Notes under the pieces: model-generated
What the model saw: the letters and a program-made list of their open reading frames with translations, nothing else
What the model was told of the DNA's origin: nothing
The model's database searches: none
Source of the DNA: an uncultured Chryseobacterium sp.
Lineage (GTDB): Bacteria; Bacteroidota; Bacteroidia; Flavobacteriales; Weeksellaceae
Direction: 5' to 3'
NCBI GenBank assembly: GCA_913778085.1
Contig: CAJYXJ010000068.1
Coordinates: 1 to 64,000, forward strand
DNA: 64,000 bases
Shown: positions 42,255-51,595 of the stretch, in pieces
Position numbering within the stretch: the stretch's first letter is position 1
How the letters are laid out: the number at the start of each line of letters is the position of its first letter
Made by a program: the position numbers and the translations under genes

Positions 42255-43580
42255 ATGTCATTACACGTCATTGATCTAATTAAAGGACAATTAGGTCCTG
42301 CGCTGGTATCTCAGACAGCTTCCCAACTTGGAGAAAGTGAAAGTTCAGTCTCTAAAGCCATACAAGGCCTTTTACCGGCTGTGGTGGGTGGACTGGCCAA
42401 CAATGCCGACAATCCTGAAGTCTTGGATACGATTTCAAATCCTTCGTCCAGCGGCATCTTGGGAAACCTGCCCGGAGGTTCATCCAATGATTCAGGTATT
42501 TCCCGTTTGTTATCCGTTCTTTTTGGCGACAGGCTGAATGGGCTGATCGAAACGATTGCAGGATATGCAGGGATCAGTAATAATTCTTCAAGTTCCTTAC
42601 TGAATATGGTGACGGGAGCCACAGTAGGTTCGTTGGGAAAATATGCAGGTGAAAATAATCTGGATCATGCAGGAATTTCAAAACTGTTGGATGAGCAAAA
42701 AGGAATTGTTTCGACCTTACTGCCGGCCGGACTTTCTTTAGCCGCCCTGAATGAAAGCGGCGACTGGGATGCACGCTATAAATTTGATAACGACCGGGAT
42801 GCCATAAAAATGCCAACTGAAGAAAAGACGGTAACAGAAGAACCGAAAATTGAAGTAACCAGAAGTGTAGCTCCTGAAGGAACCTTCCCGGACAGACCTA
42901 CTTCCAATGACAGCGGTTCCATCTGGAAATGGCTTCTTCCCCTACTCCTTTTATTAGCAGCAGGATTCTTTGTATGGAAGCAGTGCGATAAAAGAGAAAC
43001 CACAACAACGACTACGGTAAGCGATTCCGGAAAGGTTGTAACTGATACCACTACTACAACTTCACGAATGACAACCGACACGGCAGGAACGGCAGCAACA
43101 TCTAAAGTGGATGAAGATATCGATCTTAACGGTACTGCACTGAAAGGCTATAAAGGCGGAATGGAAGATCAAATGATTACTTTCCTAAAGTCAGGAGGCT
43201 ATAAGAATGCTGCAGATGATAATGCTCTGAAAAACAAATGGTATAATTTCGACCATGTAAATTTTAAAGTAGGAAGCGCTACCGATCTGGAAGCCGGCTC
43301 CGAAGGGCAGTTGCAGAACCTGGCATCCATTCTGAAAGCTTACCCTGAAGCAAAAATAAAAATCGGTGGATATACCGATAAAACCGGTAACGAAGCCGCA
43401 AATTTAAAATTATCTGCTGAAAGGGCTAATTATATTAAATCTTGGCTTGAAAAACAGGGAGTAGGTTCACAGGTAACCGGAGCAGACGGATATGGAAGTG
43501 AATTTGCTACCGTTGATGCCAAAGCTTCGGATGCTGAAAGAGCGATTGACCGAAGAATGGCAGTTAGATTTTCAAAATAA
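42255..43580 (+). CDS. DUF937 domain protein with C-terminal OmpA domain
   Basis: I start at ATG 42255 (MSLHVIDLIKGQLG). The longer frame from 42201 begins inside the promoter box. The 441 residues comprise a DUF937 domain at about 1-150 (VSKAIQGLLPAVVGGLANNA), a membrane helix at about 228-243 (WLLPLLLLLAAGFFVW), a Thr-rich linker and an OmpA-like peptidoglycan-binding domain from about 325 (IKIGGYTDKTGNEAANLKLS and RRMAVRFSK). The topology suggests an inner-membrane protein reaching the cell wall. Its function is unknown. It is monocistronic, with a terminator. Confidence 0.85.
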   Translation: MSLHVIDLIKGQLGPALVSQTASQLGESESSVSKAIQGLLPAVVGGLANNADNPEVLDTISNPSSSGILGNLPGGSSNDSGISRLLSVLFGDRLNGLIETIAGYAGISNNSSSSLLNMVTGATVGSLGKYAGENNLDHAGISKLLDEQKGIVSTLLPAGLSLAALNESGDWDARYKFDNDRDAIKMPTEEKTVTEEPKIEVTRSVAPEGTFPDRPTSNDSGSIWKWLLPLLLLLAAGFFVWKQCDKRETTTTTTVSDSGKVVTDTTTTTSRMTTDTAGTAATSKVDEDIDLNGTALKGYKGGMEDQMITFLKSGGYKNAADDNALKNKWYNFDHVNFKVGSATDLEAGSEGQLQNLASILKAYPEAKIKIGGYTDKTGNEAANLKLSAERANYIKSWLEKQGVGSQVTGADGYGSEFATVDAKASDAERAIDRRMAVRFSK

Positions 43581-43600
43581 CCTAATTTCCAATATACTAT

Positions 43601-43634
43601 AAAATCCCGGAACTACTTCGGGATTTTCTTTTGT
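43601..43634 (+). terminator. Terminator of the DUF937/OmpA gene
   Basis: AAAATCCCG and CGGGATTTT form a stem around GAACTACTT, followed by CTTTTG. Confidence 0.8.
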
Positions 43635-43639
43635 CCCCC

Positions 43640-43669
43640 TTGTCCTTTTCATTAATTTAATTATATTTG
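43640..43669 (+). promoter_or_regulatory. Promoter of the Nramp transporter gene
   Basis: TTG (43640-43642) and TATATTTG (43662-43669) are 19 bases apart, the best -33/-7 pair in the window. The RNA would start near 43674, about 17 bases before the ATG at 43691. Confidence 0.65.
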
Positions 43670-43690
43670 TTAGTCATTTCTAACATTTTT

Positions 43691-45031
43691 ATGAATCCGA
43701 ATTTAAAAAACGCCTGGCGAAAAGATAAAACATCCAACTCCTTGTCCGAAGCCTATTCTTCGGTAAAGATTCCTAAAAACGGAAGTTTCTGGAGAAAGTA
43801 TCTGGCTTTTGCCGGACCCGGGCTTATGGTCGCCGTAGGGTATATGGATCCCGGAAACTGGGCAACGGATATTGCCGGAGGGGCGCAGTTCGGCTATACC
43901 CTGCTTTCGGTGATTCTGATCTCCAATATTTTTGCAATGGTATTGCAGCATTTATCTGTAAAATTAGGCGTTGTAGCGGAGAGGGATCTGGCACAGGCCT
44001 GTAGGGACCATTTCAGTCCGACCACGAACTTTATCCTCTGGGTATTTTGTGAGATTGCCATCGCCGCCTGTGATCTTGCCGAGGTCATCGGTTCCGCTAT
44101 TGCCTTGAATTTACTTTTTCATATTCCGCTGACCTGGGGAATTGTGATTACTACCGTTGATGTACTGTTTATTCTTCTTCTTCAGTCAAAAGGTTTCCGT
44201 TGGATCGAAAGTATTGTCGGCGGATTGATCTTTATTATTCTTGCCTGTTTCATCTACGAGCTGGTCATTTCAAAACCGGCGATTAATGAACTGTTAGGAG
44301 GCCTTATTCCACAAAAGGAAATTATTCAGAATCCTTCTATGCTGTATATTGCCATCGGGATTCTTGGGGCTACCGTAATGCCGCATAATTTATACCTTCA
44401 CAGCAGCATTGTGCAGACCAGGGACTATTCCCGGGATACGGCAGGAAAAAAAGAAGCGATTAAATTCGCAACTTTAGACAGTACGGTCTCCCTAATGCTG
44501 GCTTTCTTCATCAACGGCGCAATTTTAATTTTAGCAGCAGCTACCTTTCATATTTCGGGTAATAAGGACGTGGCCGATATTCACGATGCCTATAAAATGC
44601 TGACCCCGATTTTGGGAGCTTCCATGGCGAGCATTGTATTTGCCGTTGCCTTATTGGCTTCCGGACAGAATTCCACCCTCACCGGAACTCTTGCCGGACA
44701 GATCGTTATGGAAGGATTTTTAAATATCAAATTAAAACCGTGGCTCAGACGTCTGATCACACGATTAATTGCGGTGATTCCGGCACTGATTGTTTCCATT
44801 CTGTACGGCGAAAGCGGCACGACGGAACTTTTGGTTTTAAGCCAGGTTATTTTATCGATGCAGCTGAGCTTCGCCGTGGTTCCCCTGGTGATGTTTACCA
44901 ATGACAAAGCCAAAATGGGTGAATTTGTGAACAAGCCTTTTTTAAAAGTCTGTATATGGATTATTTCATTTATTATCATCATTTTAAACCTTTATCTTTT
45001 GTATCAGACGTTCTTTGGAGAAGGCATTTAA
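43691..45031 (+). CDS. mntH: Nramp-family divalent metal transporter
   Basis: MntH imports Mn2+ or Fe2+ with protons. The protein of 446 residues has about eleven hydrophobic helices. It shows the family's metal-site motifs DPGNWATD (53-60) and GATVMPHNLYLHSSIVQTR. The start is at ATG 43691; the upstream TTG at 43667 lies in the -7 box. No Fur- or MntR-type operator was recognised. The gene is single and has no clear terminator; a repeat-rich gap follows. Confidence 0.93.
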   Translation: MNPNLKNAWRKDKTSNSLSEAYSSVKIPKNGSFWRKYLAFAGPGLMVAVGYMDPGNWATDIAGGAQFGYTLLSVILISNIFAMVLQHLSVKLGVVAERDLAQACRDHFSPTTNFILWVFCEIAIAACDLAEVIGSAIALNLLFHIPLTWGIVITTVDVLFILLLQSKGFRWIESIVGGLIFIILACFIYELVISKPAINELLGGLIPQKEIIQNPSMLYIAIGILGATVMPHNLYLHSSIVQTRDYSRDTAGKKEAIKFATLDSTVSLMLAFFINGAILILAAATFHISGNKDVADIHDAYKMLTPILGASMASIVFAVALLASGQNSTLTGTLAGQIVMEGFLNIKLKPWLRRLITRLIAVIPALIVSILYGESGTTELLVLSQVILSMQLSFAVVPLVMFTNDKAKMGEFVNKPFLKVCIWIISFIIIILNLYLLYQTFFGEGI

Positions 45032-45360
45032 TGAATGATGAGTTATAGGTGATGTATGATAAATGCTTATTTTTATTAATATTGTAGATGTTTATGCTCT
45101 TTTGCCATTTTCGGATGAGGTTGAAATACACAAGAATTGCAGAAAAAATAATGTTTCAAGACGCAAAGAATTCGGCAAAGTCAAAATTTAATACTTTGCG
45201 TTTTTCCACTAACACTTACCTTGTAAATTCACGATTGACCATTCACTTGCGAAGCAAAATTCACCATTCTCTATTCATACCTACCCATAATCTGACGAAA
45301 TGTCACGCTTTTTTCTTTGGCAGAATGTTTGCGAATAAAAAGGAAAATAAAGATTGAATT
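45032..45360. other. Intergenic region with dispersed repeats before grpE
   Basis: 329 bp. TTTCAAGACGCAAAGAATTC and ACTTTGCGTTTTTCC near 45153-45210 belong to the CGCAAAG repeat type also seen at 53890-54060. CACGATTGACCATTCACTTG at about 45228 with GCGAAGCAAAATTCACC is a GACCATTCAC-family copy. An ORF at 45088 only reads through these repeats. Confidence 0.65.
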
Positions 45361-45897
45361 ATGGAAAACCAGGATATTAACGAAGAAAGCATCAACAATC
45401 AGGAAGATACGAATATTCAGAATGAAGCGGCAATTGAGGAAAATGTGACAGCAAAACCGACGGCAGAGGAACTTTTGGCAGAAGAAAAAGACCGTTATAT
45501 CAGATTGTACGCTGAATTCGAAAACTATAAAAAGAGAACCTCCAAAGAAAAAATGGAGTTTTTCCAATATGCCAACCAGGATATGATGATCTCCATGCTG
45601 GGAGTTCTGGACGATTTTGAAAGAGCAATTAAAGAGATTGCCAAAAACGGAAATGCGGCAGACCTTCAGGGCGTAGAATTAATTTATAATAAATTCAAAA
45701 ATAAACTTACTGAAAAGGGACTGAAAGCCATGGAAGTAAAAGCCGGGGACAGCTTCAATGTGGATTTCCATGAAGCGATTACGCAGATCCCTGCGCCGTC
45801 TGAAGACCTGAAAGGTAAAATCGTAGATGTAATTGAAACAGGATATACACTGGGTGAAAAGGTGATCCGTTTCGCAAAAGTAGTAACCGGAAATTAA
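45361..45897 (+). CDS. grpE: Nucleotide exchange factor GrpE
   Basis: GrpE releases ADP from DnaK. The 178 residues comprise an acidic, disordered N-terminus (about 1-40), the long dimerising helix with ELLAEEKDRYIRLYAEFENY and KKRTSKEKMEFFQYANQDMM, and the C-terminal beta wing with DFHEAITQIPAPSEDLKGKI and GYTLGEKVIRFAKVVT. It is followed by dnaJ 76 bp downstream, the usual order in Bacteroidota. dnaK is not in the window. Confidence 0.97.
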   Translation: MENQDINEESINNQEDTNIQNEAAIEENVTAKPTAEELLAEEKDRYIRLYAEFENYKKRTSKEKMEFFQYANQDMMISMLGVLDDFERAIKEIAKNGNAADLQGVELIYNKFKNKLTEKGLKAMEVKAGDSFNVDFHEAITQIPAPSEDLKGKIVDVIETGYTLGEKVIRFAKVVTGN

Positions 45898-45973
45898 AAC
45901 ATAAGCAATAAGTAATGGGTAATAAGCAATTGGATATTACTCATTATTCATTACTAATTACTCATATATAAAG
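45898..45973 (+). repeat. AATAAGTAATG/CATTACT inverted repeat between grpE and dnaJ
   Basis: AGCAATAAGTAATGGGTAAT is followed by ATTACTCATTATTCATTACT. The two halves can pair to a long AT-rich hairpin in the mRNA between the two genes. There is no T-run, so it is not a terminator. Confidence 0.55.
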
Positions 45974-47089
45974 ATGTCAAAAAGAGATTATTACGAAGTT
46001 CTGGAGATCAGCAAATCTGCCTCAGCCGACGAAATAAAAAAAGCATACCGTAAAATGGCGATCAAGTATCACCCGGATAAGAACCCGGGCGATAAAGATG
46101 CTGAAGATAAATTTAAAGAAGCTGCAGAAGCGTATGAAGTGCTGAGTGACGAGCAGAAAAGAGCCAGATACGACCAGTTCGGCCACGCAGGAATGGGTGG
46201 AAACGGAGGTTTTGGCGGCGGCTTCGGTGGAGGCATGAACATGGAAGATATTTTCAGTCAGTTCGGCGATATTTTCGGCGGCGGTTTCGGCGGATTCGGC
46301 GGCGGTGGTGGCGGCCGTCAGCAGGTAAAAGGCTCCAACCTTAGAATCAGAATCAGGCTGAACCTCGATGAAATGGTAAATGGAACCCAGAAAACCATTA
46401 AAGTAAAAAAAATGAAGCTGGCTGAAGGAGCCACTTCAAAAACGTGCCCGACCTGTAACGGTTCAGGTGTTCAGTTAAAGGTAATGAACACCATGTTCGG
46501 CCAGATGCAGACACAGACTACCTGCGGAACCTGCCAGGGAATCGGTAAGGTAGCCGATAAAATTCCTGCAGGAGCCAATGCACAGGGACTTATAAAAGAT
46601 GAAGAAGAAGTAACCATCAATATTCCGGCCGGAGCCAGAGACGGCATTCAGCTGAATGTAAGAGGAAAAGGAAATGACGCTCCTTTCGGCGGAATTCCGG
46701 GAGACTTACTGGTGATTATTGAAGAGGAAGTCGATAAAGTGATCAAAAGAGAAGGCGACAACCTTCATCAGGAACTCTACATTTCCTTTGCAGAAGCGGC
46801 ACTGGGAACGAAAAAAGAGGTCCCGACCGTAGGCGGAAAAGTAAAAATAACGATTGATGCAGGAACCCAATCGGGAAAAATCCTGAGGTTAGCCGGAAAA
46901 GGCCTGCCGAGTATCGACAGCTACGGAAAAGGGGATATGTTTATCCACATCAACGTCTGGACACCGCAGAAACTTACGAAGGATCAAAAAGATTTCTTTG
47001 AAAAGCAGATGAGCAGCGGGGAAATGGTGGCTGAACCTTCCGGTAAAGAAAAAACGTTTTTCGATAAAGTAAAAGATTTATTCAATTAA
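45974..47089 (+). CDS. dnaJ: Chaperone DnaJ with a single zinc centre
   Basis: DnaJ delivers clients to DnaK and stimulates its ATPase. The 371 residues comprise a J domain (1-70) with HPD at 33-35, a Gly/Phe-rich linker (about 72-115) and C-terminal substrate domains. The zinc region has only two of the four usual CxxCxGxG motifs, CPTCNGSG and CGTCQGIG. The first and fourth are replaced by [12 protein letters not shown] and [11 protein letters not shown] recall the same shortened form in other flavobacteria, so it is probably a lineage trait. It forms an operon with grpE. Confidence 0.96.
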   Translation: MSKRDYYEVLEISKSASADEIKKAYRKMAIKYHPDKNPGDKDAEDKFKEAAEAYEVLSDEQKRARYDQFGHAGMGGNGGFGGGFGGGMNMEDIFSQFGDIFGGGFGGFGGGGGGRQQVKGSNLRIRIRLNLDEMVNGTQKTIKVKKMKLAEGATSKTCPTCNGSGVQLKVMNTMFGQMQTQTTCGTCQGIGKVADKIPAGANAQGLIKDEEEVTINIPAGARDGIQLNVRGKGNDAPFGGIPGDLLVIIEEEVDKVIKREGDNLHQELYISFAEAALGTKKEVPTVGGKVKITIDAGTQSGKILRLAGKGLPSIDSYGKGDMFIHINVWTPQKLTKDQKDFFEKQMSSGEMVAEPSGKEKTFFDKVKDLFN

Positions 47090-47209
47090 AAATATTTGAA
47101 AGAGGCTTATTTTTTGTAGGTCTCTTTTTTCACATTAACTGCTGACTAACAATTAGACCCAATCATTAAATTAAAAATATCTGCGTTTATACGCTAATGC
47201 AAATTTCAC

Positions 47210-47560
47210 ATGAATTACAAGCTTCAACTCCGTACACCAGACTCTACCCCAAATCTTGTTTTTAACACGATTTTTTTCGACGCATTTAAAATAAATATCG
47301 TAGAGCGATATTTCGGCCGTGTTCCGAAATCATGTGAGGTTTTATTTAAAGTAAGAACCTTGGATGATGTACTTGTTCAGAGAAAAGACGGGAATACCAG
47401 AGTAAAAATTAAAGATGCCGATCTTGAAACGTATATGAGACTGATTAAAGTATTAGGATCATACGAATACCGCAATCATCTGATCAACCGAAATGAAGCA
47501 GAGCAGGATCTGGTTCACTTTATTCTGAGACTGGTGATTATAAATTATGATTTAAACTGA
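47210..47560 (+). CDS. Conserved small protein of unknown function
   Basis: I do not recognise this 116-residue soluble protein. It has mixed alpha/beta character, with VFNTIFFDAFKINIVERYFG, EVLFKVRTLDDVLVQRKDG and a C-terminal helix DLVHFILRLVIINYDLN. There is no signal peptide, membrane segment or zinc site. It follows dnaJ by 120 bp and has its own strong terminator. The neighbouring chaperone genes do not by themselves suggest a role. Confidence 0.65.
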   Translation: MNYKLQLRTPDSTPNLVFNTIFFDAFKINIVERYFGRVPKSCEVLFKVRTLDDVLVQRKDGNTRVKIKDADLETYMRLIKVLGSYEYRNHLINRNEAEQDLVHFILRLVIINYDLN

Positions 47561-47584
47561 TCATAACTTGAGAACCGCATAAAC

Positions 47585-47616
47585 AGACCGTCCGATATTT
47601 CCGGACGGTCTCTTTT
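47585..47616 (+). terminator. Terminator after the gene at 47210
   Basis: AGACCGTCCG pairs with CGGACGGTCT around ATATTTC, followed by CTTTTATTTT. Confidence 0.85.
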
Positions 47617-47805
47617 ATTTTGTTGTAATATGATGTTAATCGGCTGTAAAACTCAAGCCGGATCCGTGAATTTTTTGAGAGAAGATTACTTAAAATTCAG
47701 ATTGCCCGCTACCTTCTTTACTTTATTCTCCCGCTTAAATATAACCGAATTGCAATCTCTTTAATAAAACTCTTCTTCATTTTACAGATCCTTTTTTCCA
47801 ATGAT

Positions 47806-48729
47806 CTACAGTACATATTTCAGCTTCCGGTTCAGAAATACCAGAATGAGACTTGAAGCCACTAAAACGACAGTAAAAATAATATCCTTAAAAGAACTGA
47901 AGTAACCGGATTTGTACACGAGTTCCATACAAAAAGGATGAATGAGATAAATTGCCGTTGAAATGCTGGCAAGGATCTTTGAATCTGTTTTTACAGTGAT
48001 GTTTTTACAGTAAAGAAACAAAAGCGGACAGGCAATCCACAGAGAGAACAGAAGATCGATACTTTCTTTTTTCTGCAGATGAAGGATTTTTTCATTCAGG
48101 AATGCTTCTGCAATCACTGCTCCTGCGGAAAGCAAAACCATCCCGAGTGCAGGCTTCCGTTTTATATCGATTCCTGATTTTTTAATTAAAAAGCCAATCC
48201 CGAGAAACGGAAAGCAGACAAACAGGAAATTCCGGTAGGTGGGAAAAAGATTCAACACCGTATCCGTTTCACCATTAAAATAATGCGAGTTCCCAAGATA
48301 CTGAATGCTGTAACCGACAAGAAAGCATGCAATTAAAATCAAAAACAATCTTTTAGCAGGTATATTTTTCAATGCATACAACAGGAGTCCGGCAAAGAAA
48401 GTTCCGATCAGGTACCATAAATGATGGTACCCGAAAAGGATATTCATTACATAATTATCATTTTCTTTCCAGAGAGGAATATAAATAACCGACCAGATTG
48501 CATACAGCAGAAATATCCGGAAAGACCATTTTTTCAGCCTTGAAAGATCATTTACATAAAAAAAGAAATAGCCTGATATGATCAGAAACACCGGAACCCC
48601 CATTCTGAAAAGCCCATTGACCAACGCGTAACTCAAGGAAGGAAAAGCATCACGGAATAGATGCAGGTGCAGGCACACGACGAAAGCCGCCATCACAATT
48701 TTTAAAATATCGATCGATAAACTTCTCAT
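47806..48729 (-). CDS. Membrane acyltransferase (acyltransferase 3 / OafA type)
   Basis: The 307-residue protein has about nine to ten hydrophobic helices. The N-terminal motif region reads SIDILKIVMAAFVVCLHLHLF (an R/H-containing first helix) and RMGVPVFLIISGYFFF, matching the acyltransferase 3 family, which acylates sugars of surface polysaccharides or is used in other membrane acylations. The substrate is unknown. It lies downstream of the DUF808 gene on the same strand, but a hairpin separates them. Confidence 0.85.
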   Translation of the reverse strand: MRSLSIDILKIVMAAFVVCLHLHLFRDAFPSLSYALVNGLFRMGVPVFLIISGYFFFYVNDLSRLKKWSFRIFLLYAIWSVIYIPLWKENDNYVMNILFGYHHLWYLIGTFFAGLLLYALKNIPAKRLFLILIACFLVGYSIQYLGNSHYFNGETDTVLNLFPTYRNFLFVCFPFLGIGFLIKKSGIDIKRKPALGMVLLSAGAVIAEAFLNEKILHLQKKESIDLLFSLWIACPLLFLYCKNITVKTDSKILASISTAIYLIHPFCMELVYKSGYFSSFKDIIFTVVLVASSLILVFLNRKLKYVL

Positions 48730-48737
48730 GGATGATC

Positions 48738-48768
48738 AAAAAAAGCTTACGATTTACTCATAAGCTTT
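48738..48768 (-). terminator. Terminator of the DUF808 gene
   Basis: AAAGCTTA and TAAGCTTT form a stem around a 11-base loop, followed on the minus strand by a run of T. It lies 25 bp past the stop at 48793 and just before the acyltransferase start. Confidence 0.7.
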
Positions 48769-48792
48769 CTATATTTCAAAGGTAAGATTAAA

Positions 48793-49695
48793 TTATTTAC
48801 TTTTCACTAAAGAAACAGCTCCTTTCCCTAAAGTGAACAGAATCACACCCAGAATACCACCCGCAAGTCCCAGAAGGATTTCTTTTACTTTGGTAAGGAT
48901 TTCGCTGGATGACCACTCCGGTAAAAGGTGGTGGAAATACTCGATCCGGTGGGCAAAGATTCCGCCGGCAACCATTATCAGGGCAATGGTTCCAATGACA
49001 CCCAATGCTTTGATCACGATTGGCAGTGCCTTTACGAGCAAATGGCCGAGTTTTCCGAAGAATCCTTTATCATTGCTTTTTTTGATCAGTTTAAATCCGG
49101 CATCGTCCATTCTTACGATCAGGGCTACGATTCCGTATACTCCCACGGTAGCAATAAACGCTACAAGGGTAGTTACGAGAATCTGGGTAATAAAAGGATG
49201 GCTTTCTTCCAGCACGGTACCCAACGCAATAATTACAATTTCAATAGATAAGATAAAGTCGGTAGTAACAGCCGATTTTATCTTTGCTTTCTCTACTTCC
49301 TCCGGATTCTGTTCTTTCGTCTGTTCGATTTCCTCTTCCACTTCATGCCCTTCCTTATTACGGTGAAAAAGATACTCTATAATCTTCTCCACTCCTTCAA
49401 AAGCAAGATACAGGCCGCCCAGAATCAGGACATAATTAATGGCAGGAGCATACAGCCAGTTAAGCAGAAATACCACAGGCAGGATAATAAGCTTATTAAT
49501 AAAAGAACCTTTAGTGATTGCCCACAGCACGGGAAGTTCTCTTGACGATAGGAAACCCGTTGCTTTTTCAGCATTCACTGCAAGATCATCTCCCAGGATG
49601 CCCGCTGTTTTCTGAGTGGCCACTTTACTCGTCACCGCCACATCATCCATCAATGCCCCGATATCGTCCAGAATTGCAAAAAAACCAGATGCCAT
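48793..49695 (-). CDS. DUF808-family (YedI-like) membrane protein
   Basis: The 300-residue protein starts MASGFFAILDDIGALMDDVA and continues KTAGILGDDLAVNAEKATGF, the characteristic opening of the DUF808/YedI family. About six hydrophobic helices follow, separated by an acidic cytosolic loop near 115-140 (EVEEEIEQTKEQNPEEVEKA). Function is not established for the family. A TAATTTTG box lies about 37 bases before the start. Confidence 0.88.
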   Translation of the reverse strand: MASGFFAILDDIGALMDDVAVTSKVATQKTAGILGDDLAVNAEKATGFLSSRELPVLWAITKGSFINKLIILPVVFLLNWLYAPAINYVLILGGLYLAFEGVEKIIEYLFHRNKEGHEVEEEIEQTKEQNPEEVEKAKIKSAVTTDFILSIEIVIIALGTVLEESHPFITQILVTTLVAFIATVGVYGIVALIVRMDDAGFKLIKKSNDKGFFGKLGHLLVKALPIVIKALGVIGTIALIMVAGGIFAHRIEYFHHLLPEWSSSEILTKVKEILLGLAGGILGVILFTLGKGAVSLVKSK

Positions 49696-49899
49696 AGTAT
49701 TTTAATATTTTTTTAATAATTGTTAAAGCGCAAAATTAATTATTTAATTCGGTTTTCCGTATGGTCGGCATTAATTTCAGCATAATACTTAGCAAAGAAT
49801 ACACCGTTGATTAAATGGGCGGTGTTATTAAGAGTGGTTTGGAAGGGTTTGGATATTTTCATCCTGACAGCCTATAATCAGATTAATATCAGCATTATG

Positions 49900-50073
49900 T
49901 CATCCTGAGGCTCTCGAAGGATTTTTATACACCGTCAGTAAAGGCTTCGAGAACCTCAGCTTGACAGTACGCATATGCATTTTTGATTGAATTAAAATGC
50001 TTGTTCTGTTCAGTCAGCGGAACATATTTCAGGTTATAATTAGCGTTAGGTCATCCTGAGACTCTCGAAGGAT
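49900..50073 (-). repeat. R1-R2-R1 repeats at the second GIY-YIG locus (downstream side)
   Basis: In minus-strand order: R1 at 50073-50050, R2 at 49966-49944 and R1 at 49923-49900. The spacers keep AACGCTAATTATAACCTGAA and GTTCCG, as in the array at 33 kb. The rest of the gap from the DUF808 gene (49696-49899) shows no feature. Confidence 0.9.
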
Positions 50074-50086
50074 TACACCGCTATTG

Positions 50087-50383
50087 TCATCTATTTGGTT
50101 TCCTTCTTTTTGATAGGTTTGGCAGTTTTTCCCATTCATCATTAATAATAGCTTCTTTCTTTTTTCTGCTCCATCCTTTCACCTGCTTTTCAAATGCGAT
50201 AGCTTGATTTACATCATTGAATTCTGTATGAAAGACCAATTCAATAGGTCTTCTTGAATATGTATATGAATCAGGATTCATACCTGCTGTATGATATTGC
50301 ATTCTTTTTTCGATATCATTGGTAACACCGGTATAATAGGAATTATCAGAACATTTAAGAATGTAGACATAGTATCTTTTCAT
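50087..50383 (-). CDS. GIY-YIG nuclease, copy 2, inside R1/R2 repeats
   Basis: The 98-residue product is identical to that of copy 1 (33798-34094) except for five substitutions: Ile-Met twice, Glu-Ala, Val-Ile and a final Thr-Arg. All motifs are kept (YVYIL, YTGVTND, EKRMQYH, AFEKQVKGW). The upstream sequence is also conserved between copies over the R2 repeat and the next 37 bases (GCAAATATT(C/T)ATATCTTTAA). This supports movement or duplication of gene plus repeats as one unit. Confidence 0.9.
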   Translation of the reverse strand: MKRYYVYILKCSDNSYYTGVTNDIEKRMQYHTAGMNPDSYTYSRRPIELVFHTEFNDVNQAIAFEKQVKGWSRKKKEAIINDEWEKLPNLSKRRKPNR

Positions 50384-50420
50384 ATTGTATTTTAGTTAAA
50401 GATATGAATATTTGCAAAAA

Positions 50421-50551
50421 GGCTTCGAGAACCTCAGCCTGACAGTGCGCATATGCAGTTTTAATTGAATTAAAATGGGTGTTCTGTTCAGTCAAGGAAA
50501 CCTATTTCAAATTAGTATTAGCGTTAGGTCATCCTGAAGATTTCGAAAGAT
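50421..50551 (-). repeat. R1-R2 unit upstream of GIY-YIG copy 2
   Basis: In minus-strand order: a somewhat decayed R1 (50551-50528, TCTTTCGAAATCTTCAGGAT) and then R2 (50443-50421, GTCAGGCTGAGGTTCTCG and AAGCC), 37 bp before the ATG. The remaining 170 bp to the next gene are AT-rich without other features. Confidence 0.88.
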
Positions 50552-50722
50552 TTTACACCACCGGTAAAATAGCAAAAAATCCAACTGTAAGGAAAGTTAT
50601 CTCATCAGCATGAAATTTTGAATTAACAACAAAAAATGCAGATAAGAAATCATCCTAAACAAGCAGTAAAGAAAGCTCCAGCCAAAAGAGAATCTTCATT
50701 TAAATTTCCATATCTTTAATTT

Positions 50723-51595
50723 ATGAAAAAGCTGATTCTGAATTACCATTTCTTCGTTTTAGGATTGATAGGCTTGGTACTGAATTCATGCAATACACGG
50801 AAATTTAAAGTGTGGGTGGGAACGGATAACGAACAGAAGATTTACAACCTGAAATACGGCGAGCACGAAAGGCAGAAGATGGATGTTTTTCTTCCATCGG
50901 GATATCCTGTAAACAGCCCGGTAGTTTTGCTGATCCACGGTGGAGGCTGGACCATGGGAAAAAAGGAACACATGATCCAGATCCAGAAAATGCTTTTTAA
51001 GAATAATATCCCAAGCATCAATATGAATTACAGGTTGGTTTCCAAGGAGAAGAAAATTACCTACCGCGAACAGCTCGAGGATATTAATTCTGCTCTGATA
51101 AAGTTTAATTCTTTGGCCGACAAAGCCGAACTGCAGCCGGACAACTATATCCTCTTAGGTGAAAGTGCCGGCGGACATCTTGCTCTGCTGTATGGCTATC
51201 AGAATCCGGACCGGGTAAAAAAGATTATCTCTCTAAGCGGTCCGACCGATTTTTACTCCCCGGAATACCTGAATTCTTTTTATTCCAAATATTCATCGCC
51301 GACCATTCAGAAAGTAGTGGGTACGAAATTCAACCGTAAAAATTTATCTGAAGAATTCCGAAAGGCAAGCCCGATCGCCAATGTTTCTAACGTCCCTACC
51401 CTGCTCTTTCAGGGAAACCGGGATTTTCTGGTCAATCAGAAACAGGGGCTGGCACTGGATTCGGCACTCACGGCACAGAACATAGCCCATAAATTCATTT
51501 ATATGGAAAGAACCGGTCATGTGCCAAGGTTCTTCAATAAGCTGAAAAGAGACAGCATCATCTATCCGAATATCCTGGAATGGATCCGGGAATGA
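50723..51595 (+). CDS. Lipoprotein alpha/beta hydrolase (BD-FAE/esterase-like)
   Basis: The 290-residue protein has a lipoprotein signal (LVLNSC, Cys at about 23) and then the alpha/beta-hydrolase fold of the carboxylesterase type. The oxyanion motif LLIHGGGW lies at about 73-80, the nucleophile elbow LLGESAGGHLAL carries Ser149, the acid lies in FQGNRDFLV, and His in RTGHVPRFF. The family cleaves small esters, including acetyl or feruloyl groups on sugars. It is anchored in the envelope. It is monocistronic, as far as visible. Confidence 0.87.
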   Translation: MKKLILNYHFFVLGLIGLVLNSCNTRKFKVWVGTDNEQKIYNLKYGEHERQKMDVFLPSGYPVNSPVVLLIHGGGWTMGKKEHMIQIQKMLFKNNIPSINMNYRLVSKEKKITYREQLEDINSALIKFNSLADKAELQPDNYILLGESAGGHLALLYGYQNPDRVKKIISLSGPTDFYSPEYLNSFYSKYSSPTIQKVVGTKFNRKNLSEEFRKASPIANVSNVPTLLFQGNRDFLVNQKQGLALDSALTAQNIAHKFIYMERTGHVPRFFNKLKRDSIIYPNILEWIRE

